64,000 bases of DNA, taken from assembly GCF_016862075.1 (NCBI RefSeq), contig NZ_BOMG01000110.1, positions 46,741-110,740 of the forward strand. Reading direction: 5' to 3'. The notes beneath the pieces are model-generated. The model searched no databases. It was not told the origin of the DNA and saw only the letters and a list, made by a program, of their open reading frames with translations. The DNA comes from Actinoplanes couchii (GTDB lineage Bacteria > Actinomycetota > Actinomycetes > Mycobacteriales > Micromonosporaceae). The translations under genes were made by a program, and so were the position numbers. Each line of letters opens with the position of its first letter. Position 1 is the first letter of the stretch. Positions 58,323 through 64,000 of the stretch are shown in pieces.

Positions 58323-60053
58323 ATGACTCAGCACGATCCGACCGCCCATACCGGGCCGATGTCGAGACGCCCGGAGGCGTACCGGCCACGGACTCCGCAC
58401 GGTGAACCCGGCGCCCGGCTGCCCGAGGTGCCCGACCCCAACTCGCTGCCGACCGACTGGTCCCCGTCCGGAACCGCACACGCCGGCTCGCACCACTCGA
58501 CGCCGTCGAACGCCCCGGTGTCCGCGTTCACCCCCGGCGCCCCGACCGGATTCACCTCGGTCGAGTCCACCGGCTACAACACCGTCGTCACCCCGCGGCA
58601 CTCGCCCGCCGGTTTCGACGGCGCCGTGACCCCACGTTCTCCCGCCCCCGGCTACCCCGATGCGCCGTATGCCGGTTCGGCACATCCCGGTTCGTCGCAC
58701 GCCGGTTCGCCGTATGCGGGTTCGCCGTATTCCGACGGCCGCTTCTCCGACCAGCGTTCGCCGGACAACCGGGCCTCCGGCGAACGCTCCTCCGCCGGAT
58801 GGTCGTCCGGTGAGCCGGGGGGTGCGCCCGTCGCCTGGCTCCCCGCCCCCACGGAGCCAGGCGACGCGCCCGCTTCCCGGAGCCGTCCCGACGAGAGCTG
58901 GTCGGACGCTCCGGGCCGTTCCGGGCGCAGCGCCGCCTACGACCCGGCCTCGTCCTGGAACGGCAACACCTCGATGGGCGCCGAGCGAACCACCTCGGAC
59001 CGGGACCGGAACCCGTGGATGGTGACCCCGGTACCGGACCGCATCCCGCCGGAGTGGGACGACACCGCGGTCCCGGACTCGATCCCGCCGTCCTGGGCCA
59101 CCGACCCCCACCGCGACCCCGAACCCCCGACCGTCCCCTGGAACACCCCGTCCGGCCGGACCCACACCGACTACGGCCGCACCGACCAGGGTCACTCAGC
59201 CTGGGGTGAAGGAAACTCCGAAACCGCCACCGAGCAGTGGCACCCCGCCGCCCGCAACCCCGAACCATGGCAAGCCGACCGCCCCGAGCCGACCGCGACC
59301 TGGAACACCACCGCCGGCGAGCCCACAACCGCGGCCTGGACCAACACGCCCACCGCTGAACCGCCGACCGCGGCCTGGACCAACACGTCCCCCGCTGAAC
59401 CGCCGACCGCGGCCTGGGGCAGTCCGGCCGTCGCGGACCGCGCCGAGTCTCCGACGACGACGTGGGACAGCCCGGCCGCACTCACCCGTGCCGAACCCCC
59501 GGGGGCACCGGCCACGTCGTGGAACTCGCCGGCCGGAGGCACCGGATCGTGGCGTGCCGGCGGGCGAGACCAAAGCGGTGACGAAAGTGCCCACCGGGCC
59601 GGCCGGGACGAGAGCGCCAGCCGGGACGAGCGGACCGGGCGGGACGAGCGGACCGGGCGGGACGAGCGGACCGGGCGGGACGTCGTGGACGGTTCGTGGA
59701 GCCCGGCGCCCGGCAATCGCCCCGTCGAAGCTCCGGCCCGGGGCTGGAACGAGGATTCGCGAGTTGGCGGGACGGCCACGGGTGCGCAGGTCCCCCGTAC
59801 CGAAGCCGGATCTTTGGCAGTGGGACCGCCGGAACCGATCGCCGAACCCGCCGGCCGGCCGACCTCCGGAACCCGCCGCAACCCCAAGCTGACCCTGGCC
59901 GCAGCCTTGATCGCCGCAGCTCTGGCGGGTGGCGGCGTGGGCGCCGGGATCGTGGCGTTCATGGAGAACGGAAACGCCACCGCCCCGGCCGGCGCGCCCG
60001 GTCAGGCGCCGAACGGACAGCCGCCGAACGCCCAGCCCACGCAGGGCACGTGA
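58323..60053 (+). CDS. Pro/Ser/Thr-rich protein with C-terminal membrane segment
   Basis: 576 residues, low-complexity. It includes repeats SHAGSPYAGSPYSDG, the WTNTPTAEPPTAAWTNT motif (three similar units near residue 330-370) and DERTGR repeated three times near 430. One membrane segment (LTLAAALIAAALAGGGVGAGIVAF, about 525-548) precedes a short Pro/Gln-rich tail. No domain recognised; it may be a cytoplasmic-facing membrane anchor with a long disordered region. The repeats are mirrored in DNA, making copy number unstable. Confidence 0.65.
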   Translation: MTQHDPTAHTGPMSRRPEAYRPRTPHGEPGARLPEVPDPNSLPTDWSPSGTAHAGSHHSTPSNAPVSAFTPGAPTGFTSVESTGYNTVVTPRHSPAGFDGAVTPRSPAPGYPDAPYAGSAHPGSSHAGSPYAGSPYSDGRFSDQRSPDNRASGERSSAGWSSGEPGGAPVAWLPAPTEPGDAPASRSRPDESWSDAPGRSGRSAAYDPASSWNGNTSMGAERTTSDRDRNPWMVTPVPDRIPPEWDDTAVPDSIPPSWATDPHRDPEPPTVPWNTPSGRTHTDYGRTDQGHSAWGEGNSETATEQWHPAARNPEPWQADRPEPTATWNTTAGEPTTAAWTNTPTAEPPTAAWTNTSPAEPPTAAWGSPAVADRAESPTTTWDSPAALTRAEPPGAPATSWNSPAGGTGSWRAGGRDQSGDESAHRAGRDESASRDERTGRDERTGRDERTGRDVVDGSWSPAPGNRPVEAPARGWNEDSRVGGTATGAQVPRTEAGSLAVGPPEPIAEPAGRPTSGTRRNPKLTLAAALIAAALAGGGVGAGIVAFMENGNATAPAGAPGQAPNGQPPNAQPTQGT

Positions 60054-60076
60054 CTTTGCTCGGGGGATGAAAGCGG

Positions 60077-60110
60077 AGACGGTTCCCGCTGTGGGCGGCG
60101 GGAACCGTCT
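60077..60110. terminator. Hairpin terminator between convergent genes
   Basis: AGACGGTTCCCGC (60077-60089) / GCGGGAACCGTCT (60098-60110), 8-base loop, between the ends of the Pro/Thr-rich gene and dedA. Confidence 0.75.
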
Positions 60111-60113
60111 TCG

Positions 60114-60773
60114 TCAGGCCTGGGTCTCCTCGACCGTGGTGGTGCGGGCCTTGCGTTTGCGGATGTGCCGCACGTGCAGCACCACGTAGGTGCCGATGGC
60201 CAGGACCACCAGTCCGATGGCCGGCCACTGGTACTTGTGGACGTGCCCCATGATCGTCACGAGGTTGGCGCCGAGGAAGTAGGCGAGCGTGCACCAGAAC
60301 CCGACCCACAGGGCCGCGCCGATCGCGTTGTAGAGCAGGAACGTCTTCCACGGCATCCGGGTGATACCCGCGATCACGCCGTTGAGCTGCCGTAACCCGT
60401 CGATGAACCGGGCCACCACGATGATCCGGTTGCCGCGCCGGGCGAAGAACTCCTCGGCCTTCGCCAGCCGGGCCGGGGTCACGAAGATGTACTTGCCCCA
60501 CCGGTGCACGATCTTGCGGCCGCCGCGCAGCCCGATCCAGTACCCGATGTTGTCGCCGACCACCGCTGTCACGAACGAGATCAGGGCGACCAGAAAGATG
60601 TTCATCCGGCCGTAGCCGGCATAGATGGACCCCGCCACCATGATCGTCTGACCGGGGGCGGGAACGCCGAAGCTCTCCACCACGATCACGCCGCCGATCG
60701 CCAGATAACCCCATCGGTCCAGGATCGGGGCCACGGTGTTCAGGAACCCGGGAAGCTCGGCAGAAGGTGGCAT
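60114..60773 (-). CDS. DedA-family membrane protein
   Basis: 219 residues, several membrane segments and the DedA/SNARE-associated signature: ESFGVPAPGQTIMVAGS, FARRGNRIIVVARFIDGLRQLNG with the conserved Arg and Gly residues. DedA proteins are undecaprenyl-phosphate or lipid flippases (some members shown, e.g. UptA class). This fits export or recycling of lipid carriers for wall glycan assembly. ATG 60773. Confidence 0.88.
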   Translation of the reverse strand: MPPSAELPGFLNTVAPILDRWGYLAIGGVIVVESFGVPAPGQTIMVAGSIYAGYGRMNIFLVALISFVTAVVGDNIGYWIGLRGGRKIVHRWGKYIFVTPARLAKAEEFFARRGNRIIVVARFIDGLRQLNGVIAGITRMPWKTFLLYNAIGAALWVGFWCTLAYFLGANLVTIMGHVHKYQWPAIGLVVLAIGTYVVLHVRHIRKRKARTTTVEETQA

Positions 60774-60846
60774 CCGCTACACGGTAGCCGTACCCGGCAT
60801 CCCCGGCTGCACAGACCTGTGTCGACCGGGCGATTTCTTCATGACA

Positions 60847-60881
60847 AAAAGTGGTGCCGGCCACTGGCCGGCACCACTTTT
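60847..60881 (-). terminator. Bidirectional terminator downstream of the sigma factor gene
   Basis: 16-bp perfect stem AAAAGTGGTGCCGGCC / GGCCGGCACCACTTTT with a 3-base loop. T-runs on both strands make it active in either direction; on the minus strand it ends the sigma factor transcript. Confidence 0.9.
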
Positions 60882-60891
60882 ACACGGAGAG

Positions 60892-61704
60892 TCAGATCAC
60901 GTCAGCGGCGAGCTGGCCGCGCAGCTTCGTCAGCGCCTTGGTCAGCAGGCGGGACACGTGCATCTGCGAGATGCCGATCTGGTCGGCGATCTGCGACTGG
61001 GTCAGGTTGCCGTAGAACCGCAGGGTGAGGATCTTCTGCTCACGCTCGTCGAGCGTGGCCAGCGCCGGGCCCAGAGCGACCCGGGTCTCGGCGACCTCGA
61101 ACTCGTGGTCCTCACCGCCGAGGGTGTCACCCAGCTCGGTGGTGCCGTCCGCGCTGATCGGGGTGGAGAGGGACGTCGCGTTGTAGGCGCGGGCGCCCTC
61201 CAGGCCCTCCAGCACCTCTTCCTCGGTGATCCCGAGGTGGCCGGCGATGTCGGAGACCTGCGGCGAGCGGCCCAGCGAGTGGGTCAGCGTCGCGTTGGCC
61301 TCGGTGATGGCCAGGCGCAGCTCCTGCAGTCGGCGCGGCACCCGCACCGACCAGGTGCGGTCCCGGAAGTGACGCTTGATCTCACCGATGATGGTGGGGA
61401 TCGCGTAACCCGCGAAGTCCACACCACGCTCGGGGTCGAACTTGTCGATCGCCTTGATCAGGCCGACGTTGGCGGTCTGGACGAGGTCGTCGGTGGGCTC
61501 ACCACGGCCGGAGTAGCGGTGGGCGAGGTGACGGGCGAGAGGCAGCCAGGCCTCGATCGCACGGTCACGCAGCGCGGCACGCGACGGGTGGCCGGCCGGC
61601 ATCGCGGCCATCGCGGAGAGCAGCTCCGCAGCGCTGTCCGCCGATGCCTCGGCGCTTGCCTTGGTCGCGGGCGACACCTTGGTCTGAGTCTCGGTGACGG
61701 TCAT
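60892..61704 (-). CDS. SigB/SigF-type RNA polymerase sigma factor
   Basis: 270 residues. Sigma-70 family without region 1.1: region 2 (DLVQTANVGLIKAIDKFDPERG), region 3 (RVPRRLQELRLAITEANATL) and region 4 helix-turn-helix (LTQSQIADQIGISQMHVSRLL), the pattern of general-stress/developmental SigB/F/G factors. Activity is normally held by an RsbW-like anti-sigma factor, and such an ATPase is encoded divergently at 62005. ATG 61704 has GGGAGGA upstream; the longer frame to 61791 lacks one. Confidence 0.92.
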   Translation of the reverse strand: MTVTETQTKVSPATKASAEASADSAAELLSAMAAMPAGHPSRAALRDRAIEAWLPLARHLAHRYSGRGEPTDDLVQTANVGLIKAIDKFDPERGVDFAGYAIPTIIGEIKRHFRDRTWSVRVPRRLQELRLAITEANATLTHSLGRSPQVSDIAGHLGITEEEVLEGLEGARAYNATSLSTPISADGTTELGDTLGGEDHEFEVAETRVALGPALATLDEREQKILTLRFYGNLTQSQIADQIGISQMHVSRLLTKALTKLRGQLAADVI

Positions 61705-62004
61705 GTCGTGGTCCTCCCTGGCACCGTTCCGGAGAGCCGGCCCTGTGGTTAGGGCCCGGGTCGGGTGGGTATCCATAGCTCGTACAGGCATCCCCGACGG
61801 GGGCGCCCGATGAGCACACTAGGCCGTTCGGTTATGCAGACTCTATACGACAGGTCGAGAGAACACTAGCCGAAAGTATGAGGCATAAACCTGTACAAAA
61901 CGGTCTAAAACCTGCTCACGCGGCCGTGATCTAGGCCTCTCGGGTAGGGGAAGCCGACTCTTACGGGTATCCGCATTTCCCACGTGAGTGGGCAAGATAG
62001 GCAC
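61705..62004. promoter_or_regulatory. Divergent promoter region, sigma factor and RsbW-like ATPase
   Basis: 300 bases without a gene. It has a distinctly A/T-rich core (61835-61910, e.g. TTATGCAGACTCTATACGAC and AGTATGAGGCATAAACCTG). SigF-type GGGTA -10 elements occur at 61774 and 61965 on the plus strand, but a convincing GTTT -35 at the right distance is not seen, so promoter assignment is tentative. Confidence 0.4.
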
Positions 62005-62427
62005 ATGACGTCGCCTCCCACGCCGGTTCCGTACCCGGAGGCGATCGAGATCCGCCGCTGGACCCTCGACGACGTCGGCGGCCTCCGGCACCTGCGAGCC
62101 GGACTCCGTGCGGCCGTCGCCGGCACCTCCCTCGACACCGAGGACGGCCTGGACCGCCTGACGGTCGTCGGCACCGAACTCGCCACCAACGCGCTCCGGC
62201 ACGGCAGCCCGCCGACCGTCATCCGGTTGCTGCGCGAGCCCGGCCTGCTGATCCTCGACGTGGCCGACCACGACCTGACCGGCGAGCCCCACTTCGACCT
62301 GACCCGCCCGGTCGGCCTGGGCGGCCTGGGCCTGAGGCTGGTCAAGACGTTCGCCACCAATTTCGGCTGGCACCGCACCACAAACACCAAACACATCTGG
62401 GCAACATTCGATTTGGTACGGGGATAG
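62005..62427 (+). CDS. RsbW-like ATP-binding regulator
   Basis: 140 residues. HATPase_c_2 domain: VVGTELATNALRHGSPPTV (N box), LDVADHDLTGEPHFD (G1) and GGLGLRLVKTFATNFGW (G2), shorter than the ATPase at the left end. Divergent from the SigF-type sigma factor, so an anti-sigma or regulatory kinase role in that circuit is plausible. ATG 62005 preferred; the earlier ATG 61984 lies too close to the promoter region. Confidence 0.8.
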   Translation: MTSPPTPVPYPEAIEIRRWTLDDVGGLRHLRAGLRAAVAGTSLDTEDGLDRLTVVGTELATNALRHGSPPTVIRLLREPGLLILDVADHDLTGEPHFDLTRPVGLGGLGLRLVKTFATNFGWHRTTNTKHIWATFDLVRG

Positions 62428-63320
62428 GCCCGCCCACCTCGCCCCCAGCAGCTGCCGCCTGCCCTTCTCCGGCGCGCTTGCTTCACCTCCGGGAGATCGG
62501 CCACCGTCCTCTGACCGTGCCGGCCTTGCCCGCGGCGGTCCACCTCCAGGAGGTCGACCACTGTCCTCTGACCGTGCCGGCCTTGCCCGCGGCGGTTGTC
62601 CCTATGGTCTTCCGGCTACGCCCGATGGTCTTCCGGCGATGCCCGACTCGCTGTGCCCGACTCGCTGTGCCCGACTCGCTGTGCCCGACTCGTCCTCGGC
62701 AGCGACAGCCGACGTCAGCCAGCCATGCCAGCTCGCCGATCAGGGCTGAGGGGTGGGGGTTGCTCGCGTCAGTCCCTCCTCCCTCTTCCTCCTGCCCTCC
62801 CCTCCTGGGTTTTGTCCTCCGCAGCAGTCGTCCTTGGCCTGCTCTCCTGTGCTCGGCCGACCTTCCCGTATTCCTGAGGCGCTCGGCCGCCCTTCCCGCG
62901 TTCCTGAAGCGCTTGGCCGTCCTTCCCATATCCCGGAGGCCAGTCCCTCCTTCGGCCCGTCCTCTCCTTGATCAGCCTGCCCTCTCCTTGGCCGATCGGC
63001 TTCCTCTGCTCGACTCGACGCCTTCTCCGCCTGCCCGGACCTTCCTGCCTGTCGGCTGGTGCTTCCCGCCCGGCCTTCTCCTCCTCTGCCTCTACCCGGC
63101 TTTCCCGGCTCTACCCGGCTTTCCCGGCTCTACCCGGCTTTCCCGGCTCTACCCGGCTCTCTTGGCGTTACCCGGCTCGCTTGGTGCGGATCTCCCTCTT
63201 GCCGCCCTTCCTTCGCCGACTCCTCTCGGTGTCCGCCCCTTGCTTCCTGCTCTCCGTGCCTCCTCTCCGTGCCTCCTCTCCTTGCGGGCTTCCGCCTTGC
63301 GGGCTTCCGCCTTCCGTCTT
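62428..63320. other. Pyrimidine-rich non-coding region with short tandem repeats
   Basis: Strong strand asymmetry: long stretches of C and T on the plus strand with few purines. Tandem repeats include a 14-base unit GCCCGACTCGCTGT at 62641, 62655, 62669 and 62683, and a 19-base unit CTACCCGGCTTTCCCGGCT starting 63092, 63111, 63130 and 63149. Open frames run through in several frames on both strands but with repeat-like amino acid composition (Leu-Pro-Cys or Arg-Ala-Lys), so I do not call genes. Confidence 0.65.
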
Positions 63321-63478
63321 GCCGCCGTGCCGCCGTGCCGCCTTGCCGCCTTGCGCCTTGCCGCCTTGCCGCCTTGCCGCCTTGCCGCCTTGCCGCCTTG
63401 CGCCTTGCGCCTTGCGCCTTGCCGCCTTGCCGCCTTGCCGCCTTGCCGCCTTGCCGCCTTGCGCCTTGCCGCCGTGCG
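63321..63478. repeat. 7/8-base minisatellite array (GCCGCCTT/GCGCCTT)
   Basis: About twenty contiguous units of the 8-mer GCCGCCTT mixed with the 7-mer GCGCCTT. Flanked by degraded GCTTCCGCCTT-type copies from 63280 to 63540. Expected to be length-polymorphic. Confidence 0.9.
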
Positions 63479-63559
63479 TCTTCCGCCTCGCGCCTTGCCG
63501 CCCTGCGTCTTGCGGGCTTCCGTCTTCCGCCTTGCGGGCATCGGCCCTCTCCCCTCCGC

Positions 63560-63880
63560 TCTTCCTGCGGTCGTGGCGTTGTTGGGTGGGGTCGCTATTC
63601 GGGCTGTTGTGGTGGGTGGTGGAAGTGAGGCGTGTTCAATTCGTGTCGGATCCACTTCGTATCGTCATTGGCCCCATTCGGCTCGGTGGGCACCAGCGGC
63701 AACGGCCGTGTGCGAGGGAGGGGGGCCGATTTGGCGTCCCGGGGAGCACCGGGTAATGTTTTGGGAGCCGGCAGGGAAACGGGCGAGGCGAGCGGGTCGA
63801 GCAACACAGACCCGCAGCGGCCGTCCTGCCAAACCCCAACGAAGAGCAGCACGAAGCATCGTGTAATTTTCTGCGGGACT
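63560..63880. other. Non-coding region before the probable rRNA promoter
   Basis: No supported gene; composition returns towards normal and pyrimidine bias ends. Frames crossing it on both strands show no domain. Contains A/T-rich AATTTTCTGC at about 63865. Confidence 0.45.
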
Positions 63881-63899
63881 TGAGCGAACTCCTCGCTCA
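63881..63899. repeat. Short inverted repeat upstream of the right-end promoter
   Basis: TGAGCGA (63881-63887) / TCGCTCA (63893-63899), 5-base loop, about 25 bases upstream of the -35. Could be a regulator site or upstream terminator remnant. Confidence 0.45.
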
Positions 63900-63923
63900 G
63901 CGAATTCGAGGGAAACCCCGGAT

Positions 63924-64000
63924 TTGGCGAGACGGAATAGCTCGGGTAAAGTAGAGCGAGTGCCCCGGAGGGCGGGCCGCGAAAGCGGAACGAACTAAGG
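63924..64000 (+). promoter_or_regulatory. Strong sigma-70 promoter and leader, probably of an rRNA operon
   Basis: TTGGCG (63924-63929), exact 17-base spacer, TAAAGT (63947-63952). The downstream leader contains a hairpin CCGC-GAAA-GCGG (63977-63988), a boxB-like element, then ACGAACTAAGG at the edge. This arrangement resembles rrn promoters of Micromonosporaceae as I recall them. The 16S gene would begin outside the window. Confidence 0.6.

Noticed and set aside
63321..63478. CRISPR-like array
   Set aside because: Units are 7-8 bases and contiguous, with no spacers and no cas genes.
62428..63866. Long open frames on both strands, including Leu/Pro/Cys-rich and Arg/Ala/Lys-rich products
   Set aside because: They arise from stop-free tandem repeats; no ribosome-binding site, no domain, composition follows the repeat unit.

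Overview
The window is GC-rich (arginine mostly CGN, many GTG starts, ATGA/GTGA stop-start overlaps) and reads as chromosomal DNA of a filamentous actinobacterium. Several traits together point to Micromonosporaceae, most likely an Actinoplanes-like genus: the nonulosonate (pseudaminic acid) genes, a SigF/SigB-type sigma factor with RsbW-like ATPases, Neprosin-like and many other secreted proteins, and a TTGGCG-N17-TAAAGT promoter at the right end that looks like an rRNA operon promoter. The genus is an inference from gene content; no rRNA gene lies inside the window.

Left part (1-20 kb): end of a probable sugar ABC ATPase, an RsbW-like ATPase, a beta-phosphoglucomutase/GH65 phosphorylase pair, then two divergent paralogous secreted coiled-coil/LAS-type proteins, each preceded by a c-di-AMP (ydaO/yuaA) riboswitch. 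Next come a Wzm/Wzt-type polysaccharide exporter, a TetR regulator, a pnuC-nadR NAD salvage pair, cysteine dioxygenase with a palindromic operator, a Neprosin-like glutamic peptidase, an ECF sigma/anti-sigma pair, an S66 peptidase and a large subtilase.

Centre (20-44 kb): this is the accessory heart of the window. A leftward operon pseB-pseC-orfA-orfB-pseF-pseG and a second leftward operon GT2-pseH-pseI together supply all six pseudaminic acid enzymes. orfA and orfB (a putative GT-B-like transferase and a methyltransferase-like protein) recur as an orfA'-orfB' pair at 38.8-41.3 kb. Divergent from pseB is a tightly coupled operon ACP-SDR-acyl/AMP ligase-LuxE-LuxC, which resembles the fatty-aldehyde part of bioluminescence without luciferase. 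A PhoP-box-like direct repeat sits between the two divergent operons. My reading is a system that makes and decorates a nonulosonate glycopolymer (or glycoprotein), possibly induced by phosphate limitation. Between the two pse loci lie an M1-like metallopeptidase, a NarL-type two-component system whose promoter shares a 61-bp architecture with that of the neighbouring MMPL transporter, and a crcB pair.

Right part (44-64 kb): a GAF-GGDEF-EAL protein, an APC permease, an S33 exopeptidase, a manganese (yybP-ykoY) riboswitch with a UPF0016 Mn exporter, a cyclase-family protein, two TPR paralogues, a LamG protein, a holin-domain/phosphodiesterase fusion, a beta-propeller protein, a Pro/Thr-rich membrane protein, DedA, and the SigF-type sigma factor divergent from a second RsbW-like ATPase. 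The last 1.5 kb carries no convincing gene: it is a strongly pyrimidine-rich, repeat-laden stretch ending in the probable rrn promoter.
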